Shown here piece after piece: positions 53,783-64,000 of a DNA stretch of 64,000 nt. Position 1 is the first letter of the stretch. Every line of letters starts with the position of its first letter. Both the position numbers and the translations under genes were made by a program. The notes under the pieces were generated by a model that saw only the letters and a program-made list of their open reading frames with translations, had not been told where the DNA came from and did no database searches. Where the stretch lies: positions 124,001 to 188,000 of the forward strand of contig SWBL01000047.1 in NCBI GenBank assembly GCA_024195585.1, read 5' to 3'. This DNA is from Aureobasidium sp. EXF-3400. Lineage: Eukaryota > Ascomycota > Dothideomycetes > Dothideales > Saccotheciaceae.

Positions 53783-55899
53783 GTGGAGGCAGCATCAGCG
53801 AGATACGCGGCGCGGGACCGCTGGGTCAACGACGGACCTGCTCCCCAAACCCCGCTGCAGCGCTACATTCGTCCGTCTACTACATGACCGTGTACCGAGA
53901 ATCTATCAATCTGACATGTATCCTCAGACAATGCCTGCGACCCGCAAAACTTCGAGCCAAACCTGGCCCTCAATCTCGAGATTGCCGACTTGATCAATGC
54001 TAAGAAGGGAAATGCTCCTCGCGAAGCCGCCGTCGCCATTGTGCAATACGTCAACCACCGCAATCCCAATGTCTCCATGCTTGCCCTGACCCTGCTCGAC
54101 ATCTGTGTCAAGAACTGCGGCTATGCTTTCCACCTTCAGATAAGCACAAAGGACTTCCTGAACGAACTCGTCCGTCGCTTCCCTGAACGTCCACCCATGC
54201 GCGTCAGTCGTGTTCAAAACCGCATTCTCGAGCTTATCGAAGAATGGCGATCTACCATTTGCGTCACCTCAAAGTATAGGGAGGATCTGGGCTTCATTCG
54301 CGATATGCACCGCCTGTTGAGCTATAAGGGCTACACCTTCCCCGAAGTCAAGAGAGAGGATGCTGCTGTACTCAATCCCACAAATGATCTCAGATCAGCC
54401 GAAGAGATGGAGGAGGAGGAACGCGCCGCTCAGTCTGCAAAACTGCAGGAGCTCATCCGCAGGGGTACTCCTCATGATTTGCAGGAGGCCAACAAGCTTA
54501 TGAAGATTATGGCTGGATTTGACACTCGTCGCAAGACCGACTACCGTGCAAAGGCTGCTGAGGAGGTTGCCAAGGTTCAGCAAAAGGCAAGATTGCTCGA
54601 GGAAATGTTGCAAGGCTACAAGCCAGGTGACGAGATTAAGGAAGGTGATGTGTTCGAGGTGAGTACTGACAGAAGCTTCATGTTGAGAGCTGAGATTGAC
54701 CAGACTAGGAACTCGCAAACGCCTTGGCCAGTGCGCATCCCAAGATCCAGAAGATGTGCGAGGAAGAGTCCGAGGACCACGAAGCTGTCGCAAAGCTGTT
54801 CGAGATCAACGACAGCATACACCGTACAAGCGAAAGATACAAGCTCATCAAGAAGGGTGATCTCGAGGGTGCTAACAGAATCGCTGCTGGCACTCTGGGC
54901 ATCAGCGGTGCTGGTGTTAAGAGCGGACCCAACAACGAGTTGTCTCTGATTGATTTCGGTGGTCCAGAAGAAGAAGAAGCCGCTCAGCCTGCTCAATCCC
55001 AGCCTTCCCAGGCTGCTGCTCAACCCAAGGGTAATGCTTTAGAAGACGACTTGCTTGGTCTGTCAATTGGCGGTTCTGTCTATGGTTCTGGTGGTGCCTT
55101 GACCCTTGGCTCTCCTAACAATGGTCTGGCCGATCTTGCTGGCTCCTCGAGCTCACAGCCGACTCCTGCACCTGCACCTGCTGCTGTTCCTCCTCCCGTC
55201 CAACCTCAAGCAGCCAAAGCAAACTACGATCCCTTTGGCATGACTTCTTCTCCCGCACCTGCATCAAACTCCTTCCACCAGCCTCAGCAACAACAAAAGG
55301 CAGCAGATCCATTCGCTGCTCTGTCCGGTAATTCGCGCACCGCGTCGCCCTTCCAGTTCCAGCAATCTGTCAAGCCTCCAGCATCACCTGCGGTTCCGCA
55401 ATCAGCTGCATCACTATTGGGTGGTGACGACGAGTGGACCTTTTCATCTTCTCTCCCTGCGCAGCCGCAGAAACCTCAATCCAACACTGTGACTGTCATC
55501 GACTCGAGCGTGAGAGCCATCTTCCACGTTTCGAGACCAGCAGGTGCAAACGACTATCTAGCCATTGACGTCAGGATATCCAACAAGACCCCTCAACCCA
55601 TCAGTGATTTTACTCTCCAACTTGCAGTAACAAAGGTACGATTATAGCTCAACCACAAACCTCCACATCTACAGCAAGTTAACATTTCCACTTCCTAGGC
55701 ATTCTCCCTGCAACTTCAACCACAATCGGGTCGCAACCTGTCTCCAAGCCAGGTTGACGGTATCAAGCAAGCCATTCGTTTGCAAGGCGTTACTCCTGGT
55801 AAAGGAAGTGCTGTTCGTATGCGTTGGCGTGCCAGCTATGTTATCGGTGGTCAACCGCGTGAGGAGAGCGGCGAGGTTAGCAATTTGGGCGTGCTTTAG
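53783..55899 (+). CDS. Golgi-localised clathrin adaptor GGA (start unresolved)
   Basis: Monomeric adaptor for clathrin-dependent sorting from the trans-Golgi to endosomes. Exons seen: up to 53870, 53928-54658, 54709-55635, 55699-55899. The VHS domain begins TPLQRYIHNACDPQNFEPNL (across intron 1) and contains DICVKNCGYAFHLQISTKDF. The GAT domain has ELANALASAHPKIQKM and INDSIHRTSERYKLI. The hinge carries clathrin-box-like LSLIDFGG and DDLLGL. The C-terminal gamma-ear starts around AIFHVSRPAGANDYLAIDVR and ends ESGEVSNLGVL. The first visible exon is open back to about 53576 but has no in-frame ATG. The true start must lie in a further upstream exon, or a non-ATG codon such as GTG 53783 is used. 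The start coordinate given here is therefore provisional. Confidence 0.88.
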
Positions 55900-56020
55900 A
55901 GACTCTACCTCATTTAATAGAAAGTTCATTCTTTTTCTGCAAGTTAAGCAATACATTTTGACCCAAGGCATTGTCCTCGACGCATTCGTTTTACATATCC
56001 TACAGCATAATCCTTGTGAT

Positions 56021-56047
56021 CGCTGATGTCGCTGATGTCGCTGATGT
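56021..56047 (+). repeat. Three tandem copies of a 9-bp unit
   Basis: The unit cgctgatgt is repeated three times without mismatch, about 120 bp downstream of the GGA stop codon. It is a small minisatellite with no evident function. Confidence 0.8.
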
Positions 56048-56811
56048 CGGTAGCTGTTCGGTGAATTGTATTAGTGGCAAAGGAGAGGCAAAAATCACTC
56101 GGTGAAGATCGGAGAGGGTGAACAGACGTCTCTATCTTCTGCGAGGAAATGTGTTACTAGTAGACCAAACCTCCGAGTATTGTTGACGTTCGGAGGAAGA
56201 AATGTGGCCTGAGTGAGAAAAAAACAATCGTGATAGGGAAATCGTGACACGCGCTACTGCTGTTGGGACCAACGAACAAACATGCATATGAGCTGAAATG
56301 CACACCACGTTACGAGCCGAAATCACATCCATACCTGTGGTGTCGCCAGTGTTAATGAACGCGTGGTGGCCAGAGGAAGGAGACGTTCGCAGGCTCGGGA
56401 GCGGCCGAAGCTAAGGCTTGACTCGCTCAGTTTGGCGCTGGCCCAAGCTTCAACATGGTTTAGCACGATGTCATCAAGGTCCAACCTTTCTGTTATGTAG
56501 CGTCCTCCGAACAATGTCTGGCTGTGCAAATCAAATACTACGAGGGTGCTGTGGAAGATGAAAACGGAAAAGAGTGAGAAGGGTTGTGAGATGTGCGGAT
56601 CCGGTCGCACTCTTGAGTAGGGCCGCAGAGAGGATGGCGAGGTTCTGGTAATGGGGTGACTTTTGCTGGTCGGGCCTACCCACGATGTTCCGGTTCGGCC
56701 CTGCATCGTCATACCTACTCGTTGTCGGGAAGGAGCTTGCTCCAAGGGTGTTCCAGGGAGCAGTTCAGCGGTTGGAGCTTCATGATTTCGTTCCACATCT
56801 AGCATTTGAAA

Positions 56812-56817
56812 TATAAA
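56812..56817 (+). promoter_or_regulatory. Candidate TATA box of pyruvate decarboxylase
   Basis: TATAAA 88 bp upstream of the PDC start codon, a normal position for a strongly expressed glycolytic-type gene. Sequence match and position only. Confidence 0.5.
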
Positions 56818-56899
56818 CCAACCGAAGCTCCCGAACACAAAACCTCCTCTTCTCTTCTCATCCTATCCAAGATCCTACAACAATCACACCTACCCCGCC

Positions 56900-58683
56900 A
56901 TGGCTTCTCAAGACATCCGCACCAACTCGCTCAAGAAGCCAATCACCATCACTGAGTATATCTTTGCTCGCATCAAGCAATGTGGTGTCACCTCTGTCCA
57001 CGGTCTTCCTGGTGACTACAACCTGTCTGCCCTCGACTACCTTGAGAAAGCTGGTCTGAAATGGGTCGGCAACTGCAACGAGCTCAACGCTGGTTACGCC
57101 GCTGATGGCTACGCCAGAATCAAGGGTTAGTCGACCGAGTTTCTCTCGTGATAGCATAGGCTAATTGTGTCCAAGGCATGGCCGCCCTTGTCACCACCTT
57201 CGGTGTTGGTGAGCTCTCTGCCATGAACGCCATCGCCGGTGCCTACTCGGAATACGTCCCCATTGTTCACGTTGTCGGTATGCCCGCGTTGACGGCACAG
57301 AAAGATAAACTTATGCTCCATCACACTCTCGGCAATGGCGACTACAATGTCTTCGTTGACATGTTCCGCCTTGTTTCCTGCGCCGTCGCCAACCTGAAAG
57401 ACCCTAGCACTGCTGCCGATCAGATTGACCATGTCATTCGCGAGTGTTACCTCCAATCACGCCCCGTCTACATCGGTCTGCCTTGTGACATGGTCGAGGA
57501 CAAGGTCGAGGGCGAGAGACTCGACCAGCCCATTGACTTGTCATACCCTCCCAACCCCGAGGAGCAAGAAGATTACGTCGTTGATGTTGTCTTGAAGTAC
57601 CTACATGCAGCAAAGGACCCTATCATTTTGGTCGATGGTTGTGCCATCCGCCACCGCGCTCAGAAGGAGACCCACGATTTGATCACCAAGTCCGGCCTGC
57701 CCACATTCGTCGCTCCTCTTGGTAAGGGGTGTGTTGACGAGACTCTTCCCAACTTCTGCGGTGTGTATGCTGGTGACGGTTCAGCCGAAGGTGTTCGCGA
57801 CCGTGTCGAAAGCTCCGATCTTGTTCTCAGCATCGGCGCCATCAAGTCCGATTTCAATACTGGAGGCTTCACATATCGCCAGAGTCAATTGACTACCATC
57901 GACTTCCACTCTAATTTCATCCAAGTCCGTTACTCGCAATACCCTGGTATCCGCATGAACGGTGTCCTCCGCAAGGTCGTCGAAAAGATGGGCAAGCTGA
58001 ACGTCAAGGAAGGCCCCAAGCCCGGCAATCACATAAGCAGCAAAGACAACACCCAGGTCATCACACAGAAGTACTTCTGGCCTCGTCTTGGCCAATGGCT
58101 GCGTGAGAACGACATTGTTATTGCTGAGACTGGTACCTCGGGCTTTGGTATGTCGGATGCTCACTTCCCTGCCAAGGTTCAACTCATCTCTCAGATCCTG
58201 TGGGGCTCCATCGGCTATGCTACCGGTTCTGCTCAGGGTGCCTCATTGGCCGCCAAGGAGCTTGAGGAGGAGAAGGGCGAAAAACACCGCACTATTCTGT
58301 GCACTGGTGACGGTTCATTCCAATTGACCGCCCAGGAGGTCTCAACCATGATCCGCCGCAAGCTGAAGCCCATCATCTTCCTCATCAACAACGATGGCTA
58401 CACGATCGAGCGCATGATCCACGGCATGGAAGCCGAATACAACGACATTCAGATGTGGAAATACCAGGATCTGGTTCCCGCTTTCGGCGCAAAGGAGGGC
58501 GAGTACAAGACCTACACGATCAAGACGCGTGACGAGCTCGACCAGCTCATGGCAGACGACAACTTCAACGCTGCTCCTTACCTGCAGTTCGTCGAGCTAT
58601 TCATGCCCAAGGACGACGCTCCTGAAGCGCTCAAGCTCTCTGCTTCGGCAGCCGAACGCAGAAACAAAAAGGCCGAGGCCTAG
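56900..58683 (+). CDS. Pyruvate decarboxylase
   Basis: Cytosolic ThDP/Mg enzyme that converts pyruvate to acetaldehyde and CO2, the branch point to ethanol and cytosolic acetate. Two exons (56900-57125, 57176-58683; 50-nt intron) give 577 aa, near the usual length. Motifs: [20 protein letters not shown] with the active-site Asp, [16 protein letters not shown] with the ThDP-activating Glu, [14 protein letters not shown] with the His pair, the ThDP motif [18 protein letters not shown] and [14 protein letters not shown] with the active-site Glu. Codon use is biased towards C-ending codons. It is the orthodox PDC of the window; the gene at 43757 is a divergent paralogue. Confidence 0.96.
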
Positions 58684-59228
58684 AAGATATCGGGACCGCG
58701 AACAACTTGGACTTCTCATGGGAATGTCATCAACGAATAACTTAATTGACTTGTGCTCTTATAATGATGTAAATAGACGTTTGGCGTTTTAGTTTTCAGA
58801 ATCCACTTTTCTTAATTCTTGACTCGTCTCGTTGTCCTTGACTCTGTGATTCGTGCCAGTGATCCAGATATCTCCGCCTAGGATTCAGACTCTTTGATGG
58901 CATATACCTTGCTCAATAGGCTCAAAACATCTGGCAGGGATGGCTTTTTTGGCAGAAGCTCCTCTATATTGGATTGACATGGGTGTGTTGTATGTTGTGG
59001 AGTTCTGAGTCCCGGTTCAACTCTGCAGACAGCTTGGTGGCTTAGCTGCTGCCAGACCATGAATTCTGAGCACGAAGCGTCTATTGCGCCTCGCCAACAG
59101 CCGGTGTGTTTGTGTTAAGCATGGCCATTTCCCGCCTTCCAGAGAAGTGTGCGCGACACCCGTCGTCGCGATCGATCGGGTTGTTGTGCGTCCAAGAGAT
59201 TGTACACGTCTGGTTCGGCTCTCATCTT
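58684..59228. other. Convergent intergenic region
   Basis: About 545 bp between the 3-prime ends of PDC and MED9. Only 3-prime flanks are seen. Confidence 0.6.
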
Positions 59229-59681
59229 TCAACTCTTGTCTTCGTCAGCCAAACCCGCCAATCTAGCCAACACCTCCCTCTGCCTCTTGATCTTGTCCTC
59301 AAGTCCTTTGATCTCTTCCTCTTGCTCCTCAACGCCCCTGTGCATATCCGCCAGCCCAGCTAAATCAGCCAAGGCCTTCCTGATCCTGCTTTTCAGGAAT
59401 TGCGCAGCCACAGCCGCATCTTTGTAGTCTAGTTGCTGCGGCGCTGAGCTGGGGAGTGCGGAAGCTGAGGTCACGGGTGTGTGGGGAGCATTGTTTGGTG
59501 GTATCGCGGCGGAGGTGTCGGGGGTGTAGACATTTAGTGAAGGTTCTAGGCGTGAGAGCAGGGCGTGCAGAGGTGGGAGGATGTCGAAGGTTTGGGCGGG
59601 CGGGAGTGGTGGTTGTGCGGTGGTGGGAGTTGGATTTAGAGGTGGTGCAATTGTTGTGGTTGGTGTTGCATTTGAAGACAT
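59229..59681 (-). CDS. MED9: Mediator complex subunit 9 (MED9/CSE2)
   Basis: Middle-module subunit of the RNA polymerase II Mediator. Single exon of 150 aa from ATG 59681; the frame is open 12 codons further but only from a GTG. The N-terminal third is Pro/Thr-rich and disordered. FDILPPLHALLSRLEP and the helical C-terminal half (LDYKDAAVAAQFLKSRIRKA, GLADMHRGVEEQEEEIKGLE, KIKRQREVLARLAG) form the predicted coiled-coil Med9 domain that pairs with Med4. Small size and this two-part layout match fungal Med9. Confidence 0.85.
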   Translation of the reverse strand: MSSNATPTTTIAPPLNPTPTTAQPPLPPAQTFDILPPLHALLSRLEPSLNVYTPDTSAAIPPNNAPHTPVTSASALPSSAPQQLDYKDAAVAAQFLKSRIRKALADLAGLADMHRGVEEQEEEIKGLEDKIKRQREVLARLAGLADEDKS

Positions 59682-60041
59682 GGTTTCTGTTGTTTGTGGA
59701 TTGTTAAAGAAGCGCACGAGAAGTTATCAAATTGATTGTTGGTAATTAAGGTAGTGTTTAAAGTGAATTGTTTGAGGTGTCGGACTGTCGGACTGAAAGA
59801 TACGTTGAAGTGGTGCGCGATGCTGCGGGGAGCGACTTCCTTCGAGCCAACTCAAACTGTGGAAGATGCCACAACCATGCGTTATGACGCGAACTATCTC
59901 AATGCACGATAGTCTCAAGGACCGAAGCAGTGTCGATTGACAGACCAAATCTCATTGACTCTCTCAGTCTGGAAAGAACTGTGTCTCTATGATCACAATT
60001 CGTTCTTCCTCTCTTACTACTTCGCTTTTCAATCTACCATC
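59682..60041. other. Divergent promoter region, MED9 / F-box
   Basis: A 360-bp interval between two outward-facing start codons. Nothing else is supported. Confidence 0.6.
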
Positions 60042-61639
60042 ATGAGTGAGCAAACGCCACACGCCCTCACGATTCCTGAAGTTCTGCGCGAGGTCTTTCA
60101 ATATCTGGAATCTGATCGCAAAGCCCTCTACTCTGCTAGCCGAGTGAACAGAACCTGGGCTGAAGAATGCCTCAATGTACTGTGGCACCACATAACCGTG
60201 AACGGCGCAAAACTTCTCGCTTCAATTCCCACGCAGCGACGCCAGTTTTATGCTGACAAGATTCGCTGCTGGTCCCTAGATATGAGCTCAACCGATCATC
60301 AGGACGAAATATGCGACCTGGACTTTCCGCGACTTAGAAGGGTCGATCTTTGGCTAACTAAAGACAACTGGAGATATGATCACCAACTGGTACCAACTCT
60401 CGAGGACTTTCGATTATACGATACTTCGAAAAAAGCAGAGTATATCTTGTGGGAGCTGCCAGACTGTTGTCCTAACCTTCGCAAATTGTGTGTTCGTTCT
60501 GACCAACTCGATTTCGATGGTTTGGAAGGATACTTGAAGGAGTTTTCGAAACTGCGAGCTCTGGACCTCACGGGTATGTCCGATGATACTGTTACCGATG
60601 AAGTATTCTGTCACCTAGCAAGTCTGCCACTACATGAATTGCGCATGAAAAAGCCTATTACATCTGAGATGGTCGACCTAGCCTGTCAACGATTAGGTTC
60701 TGACAATCTGTTGCCGGAACTTCATTGTCTTGAAGCTGGGATGGAGTGGTGTGTTGCAGCAAGGCTGTTACCTAACATGACAATGTTGAGAGAGCTCAGA
60801 CTTGATCTTGTGTCCAGTGATACAAACCATAAGAGTTTCCAGGCTATTGGCACACTAACAGAACTGAGAGAACTACACCTTAAACTTGCCTACCAGCCTG
60901 AAAGGATTCTCTCTCGTGAAGAGGTGCTTGCCATTGGTCAACTGCACAAGTTGCGCAACGTGGAGATACTGGGGGGTTCGCTGATCTTCGACGAGCTTGT
61001 TACTGACGACGACCTGGTTATCTTCTTTTCAAGCTTTCCTGAAGTCGAGAATATCTACGTCGATGCATTCAACACCAACATCATCCCAAGTCCAGCTATG
61101 ATTGCTCTTGCAACGACTAGCACGCGACTCCGGCATTACGTGTTCAAGGCAATCCTGGATGTGGGTTTCGCCGAGTCGAGCACGCCACCACTGTTCCCTG
61201 AACTGCGATCCATGCAGTATCAACATCTGTTGTATTGGGATATATCAGTTGAAGGGTAAGCTCGTATGACCACCACGCCTGCGACACGTGTAGCTTTCAA
61301 GATTGCGGAACAATATTCGAGACCAGGGCATACACAGAGAGAGAAATTACTTTCTCAAATCTCTTTGGAATTCCTCTGGCATAGAGAATATTGTGCATTT
61401 TTGTAGCTATACCATGACCAATCGAGACAAATGTCGTTGATACACCTACTAACATATTATCGTGCAGTTCGGAAGCAAGGCTGCAGAAGGTTGCAGAGCT
61501 TGCAAAAGGCATCCACAGAAGCTGCCCCAACCTCAGAACCTTTTGTGCATGGCCTGTTGTGGTAGAGGACAAGTTCACCTTAGAGCTTGAAGACGCTGTA
61601 CGGCATCTCCTGCATCCCTTAGGGCTAATGTTATGGTAA
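60042..61639 (+). CDS. F-box / leucine-rich-repeat protein with a separate 3-prime exon
   Basis: Putative SCF substrate receptor. Exon 1 (60042-61255) codes an F-box at about residues 8-50 (LTIPEVLREVFQYLESDRKA and SRVNRTWAEECLNVLWHHIT), followed by leucine-rich repeat-like segments such as LPDCCPNLRKLCVRSDQLDF, LPLHELRMKK and LRELRLDLVSS. Reading straight on gives a stop right after GTAAGC. A 212-nt intron (61256-61467, with CTAAC branch site and GTGCAG end) joins exon 2 (61468-61639), which adds GSEARLQKVAELAKGIHRSC, PNLRTFCAWPVV and a final amphipathic segment, giving 461 aa. The added PNLRTF repeat agrees with the LRR pattern, so the spliced form is preferred. The ligand is unknown. Confidence 0.82.
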
Positions 61640-61967
61640 GGCTCATGTTGAGCCATGGCTAGAGTCTTGGTTCACTGTGCAGAGAAAGTCTATGGCTCAA
61701 TTGGAGTTCCATCGATCTGCGTACAGCAGAATTGTCACAAACAAGCTACATTGAGCACAGGATGTGCTGGAAAGCGATCGTATGTCACGATTACGGAATC
61801 ATGTACAAGTGCAAGTACCATCATAAACTTAGAGAAAATGTATTGCTAAAAATGCAGCTGCTCTGCATCTTCCAGGGTTGACCAAATGGATAGCTATCCA
61901 CGCTATTGACTTTAGCATACGAAGCGATAGCGGAAACATACTCCTAAGGGAAGCATGTCTGCAATTG
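61640..61967. other. Convergent intergenic region
   Basis: About 330 bp between the F-box/LRR gene and the secreted-protein gene. Only 3-prime flanks are seen. Confidence 0.6.
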
Positions 61968-62945
61968 TTACATGGGCAGTTTCCCTTCTGCGCACAGCTT
62001 CCTAGCTTCCTCTTTTGGCAAATGAGGCATGTCTCCATTGAGACCACAGACCGCGTTCCGATATACCACTTGACCCACATAAGCAACTCCAGAGTCCGAC
62101 CTAATGGCATCCAAATCCCGCATAGCATCATCTCCCTCTAGCAAGATTGTGTAACCAGCAGTCTGCAGGTACTCGGGATCTTCTTTTTGTCGATTCGTGA
62201 TGCGTTCGTCAGGAAGTCTTCGCTCGATAATGGAGAAGTGGTCGTCCAGCGTACGGCCAGGTTGCAGTCCAATCTCGTACTCGTTCTCTTGAGGATAAGC
62301 CCAGGGGCTGTTCGTTTCCCTGTCTGTCAACGGTCTTATAGGCTGCAGTTTTCCCTCTGGCAAACGAGTAGGCGTGGAAGGTGCGAGCTGCCTCCTTATC
62401 TCTTCATTAGGCCAAGCCGGCCAATTAGGATGGAATTCATCCCAAGGTTCCTCTATGAACTCTTTTCCAACAGAGGCAAATGGCTCGAGAGGAAAGGTCA
62501 TGTTCAAGGGCATCACCTCTACCAACATCGCGCCCTCGAGCCGCAAAAGTCCAGTGTCTCGTCTGACGAGTTCGACATCGGTTTGATTTTCCAGATGCGC
62601 TACATATCCATGCTCATGTCGACGGAGAAGCTGAGGACCAAGGTCTTCTCCGATAACTTTGAAACGCCCTTGTACTGTATGGTCCGGTTTCAACGTGACA
62701 TTGTAGTACCCAGGAGTATCGCAGCCCCAAGCGCGCGGATCTTTGTATACGAAGATGAGCACGTTTCGCATGAAATACGCACTGAGATCTTACTCACGAA
62801 CGGCTTTGCTCCAGCGCTTGTAAGAACAGTCTAATTCGTCGTAATCTTCAAGCGGTGGTACATCTTCAGGTTCCAACAACGTGTAGTTGCACAATGCGAT
62901 CGAAAAGTATGCAAGCAACCAGAGAATACTGAACGATAGCTTCAT
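61968..62945 (-). CDS. Secreted protein of unknown function
   Basis: Two exons (62945-62798, 62740-61968; 57-nt intron GTGAGT...CAAAG) give 306 aa. A clear signal peptide (MKLSFSILWLLAYFSIALC) is followed by an acidic start (NYTLLEPEDVPPLEDYDELD), four cysteines in the mature part (DCSY, WGCD, AVCG, KLCA) and four N-glycosylation sequons (NYT, NVT, NQT, NMT). The middle is Pro/Glu/Trp-rich (EEPWDEFHPNWPAWPNEE), and the C-terminal third has an YTILLEGDDAMRDLDAIRSD segment. There is no membrane tail or GPI signal, so it is probably released. I recognise no family. Size and cysteine content would allow a secreted effector-like or wall-associated role, but nothing in the sequence shows it. Confidence 0.75.
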
Positions 62946-63238
62946 TGTCGATGACACCAGTTGTCAGAAACGAGCAGTGGTTTTGTTCATCTAGGTGGAA
63001 TCTTGCTAAGATATATGTATGTGTTCTTAATATCAGGCGCTGGCTTTCCTTTCCACGCTTGGCCTGACAATGACTCAAGTCCGTCCGAAACATGCTATAC
63101 AAAACATTGAGGACGAACAGGGCCCTTGATAGCTTCAGAATCTTTCGAAAGCTTGGTTTGAGGAGAAGATATTGAAGCGCTTGAATATTTCGCAAATCGA
63201 GCCTGCTACTATTTTGAATACGTGTCTGCCAAGATTCG

Positions 63239-64000
63239 TTACCACACAAACAGCAAAGCCATCACGAGGCACGTTGTAACAGACGACCAGCTTGGGGTGC
63301 CCACATTCATACCATCCGACTTGCTCGCAGTAGTTGTAGCAGCCGTAGCCTCGGGTCCAGTTCCAGCTCCAGCCGTGCTGCTTCTGGCAGTGCTACTGAC
63401 CAATGACCCCGAACCACCCGTCGTAATGGAGCCACTTGTTTCAGTCGAGCGAGAGGCAGAAACTGTCTTCAAGGTTGAAGTGGAAGTAGCGATTCCCTGC
63501 CAGATGTAATCACCCAGGCCTTCTGTCGTTGTGCTCTCGCCCGATTTAACAACCACGACATTTCCACTGTTCGCCAAACTCAATGTCTCACCGTTGACAG
63601 TAACGACTTCACCAGGATATAGTGTTTGTGCTGCTACCACTATACCAGATTTCAGTGGTGTGAAAGAAAGTTGTTGGGAGTCGAGTGTTAGAACAGCAAT
63701 GCCGGATGCTTGTGCTAGGCTTTTTATTTGGCCATTCACGACTAGGCCATCTGTTACCGAGGAAGGGAGGCTGTACGTTATGCCGCTAACTGTGATGGCA
63801 GGACCGCCTGGGGCAAGAGTCTGTGACGCGATGACCAGTGGTGTCGCAGAAGCGGCAATGGCAGTCAAAGTCTGCGATCCAATGGTGAGAGGTACAGCAG
63901 CAGCTATGTCGCGGAAAGTAGTCGGTTTTCCATCGATAAACACAGTGTTCCCAGATGTGTCCAAAGAGTACGTTGTTCCTGAAACTTCAATCGCAGTGCC
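63239..64000 (-). CDS. C-terminal part of a repeat-containing GPI-type cell-surface protein (partial)
   Basis: The frame enters from beyond the window end and stops at 63239; 253 aa are visible. It is built of repeats of roughly 60 residues with the recurring core VTVNGETLSL / ITVSGITYSL / IEVSGTTYSL, each preceded by a segment like VVAAQTLYPGE or VIASQTLAPGG. A Ser/Thr-rich stalk (STSTLKTVSASRSTETSGSI and onward) and a short hydrophobic end (TTCLVMALLFVW) follow, the layout of a GPI-anchored wall protein. The probable anchor site lies in the SDGMNVG region, by inference. Its 5-prime end, signal peptide and full repeat number are outside the window. Confidence 0.75.
   Translation of the reverse strand, partial: GTAIEVSGTTYSLDTSGNTVFIDGKPTTFRDIAAAVPLTIGSQTLTAIAASATPLVIASQTLAPGGPAITVSGITYSLPSSVTDGLVVNGQIKSLAQASGIAVLTLDSQQLSFTPLKSGIVVAAQTLYPGEVVTVNGETLSLANSGNVVVVKSGESTTTEGLGDYIWQGIATSTSTLKTVSASRSTETSGSITTGGSGSLVSSTARSSTAGAGTGPEATAATTTASKSDGMNVGTPSWSSVTTCLVMALLFVW

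Larger units (their letters stand above)
55900..56899. other. Intergenic, GGA 3-prime flank and PDC promoter
   Basis: About 1 kb between GGA and the pyruvate decarboxylase gene. It holds a 9-bp tandem repeat (56021-56047) and a TATA box. A minus-strand frame at 56323-56838 lacks an ATG at its open end and covers the PDC promoter, so it is not taken as a gene. Confidence 0.55.

Noticed and set aside
56323..56838. A 171-codon minus-strand frame upstream of PDC.
   Set aside because: It begins at a GTG, has no family resemblance and covers the PDC TATA region, so it is most likely chance.

Overview
This window is nuclear DNA of a filamentous or yeast-like ascomycete. Genes are dense and mostly single-copy. 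Introns are about 45-63 nt with GT...AG ends and CTRAY branch sites, and no bacterial-type operons are seen. Orthologues of core fungal genes (CCT7, MSS4, TGS1, HRD1, eIF3e, TSR3, GGA, MED9, MDM35) are recognisable. The tandem pair of secreted GH32 sucrose-acting enzymes, the exo-type GH28 and the compact genes would suit a plant-surface Dothideomycete such as an Aureobasidium-like black yeast. That placement is inference, because no marker gene is present.

Layout. 0-8 kb: a very long disordered protein of unknown function and a zinc/PLP D-serine dehydratase. 8-20 kb: CCT-eta chaperonin, histone H1 with six introns, the PI4P 5-kinase MSS4, the DNA-protein-crosslink protease WSS1 and the cap hypermethylase TGS1. 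20-22.4 kb: a gene-poor, lower-GC stretch with a decayed C2H2-like reading frame. 22.4-26.8 kb: invertase and fructosyltransferase in tandem. 28-41 kb: HRD1 ubiquitin ligase, mitoribosomal mL49 divergent from eIF3e, MDM35, a TB2/DP1/HVA22 protein and a ROG1-like DUF676 lipase. 41.5-47.8 kb: an Ehrlich-type mini-cluster (aminotransferase, 2-oxo-acid decarboxylase, divergent Zn2Cys6 regulator). 48-56 kb: an F-box protein, a divergent GH28, TSR3 and the clathrin adaptor GGA. 56.9-64 kb: pyruvate decarboxylase, MED9, a second F-box/LRR protein, a secreted orphan and the C-terminal part of a repeat-bearing GPI-type wall protein that runs off the end.

The most interesting system is at 41.5-47.8 kb. 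The three genes can make a transamination plus decarboxylation route from aromatic or branched amino acids to fusel aldehydes under their own regulator. The 256-bp divergent promoter holds two inverted, perfectly spaced triple half-site arrays (CCG-N7-CCG-N6-CCG, each read along the strand of the gene it precedes). A third copy with one imperfect half-site and the same orientation lies in front of the aminotransferase. This looks like a self-contained regulon with a defined operator architecture, similar in logic to yeast Aro80/ARO9/ARO10 but with a different spacing.

Gene models were spliced by hand. Several differ from a simple ORF reading. The D-serine dehydratase contains a 54-nt intron with a GTTCGG donor that hides a stop. 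The second F-box gene has a 3-prime exon after a 212-nt intron. The GGA gene has no ATG in its first visible exon.
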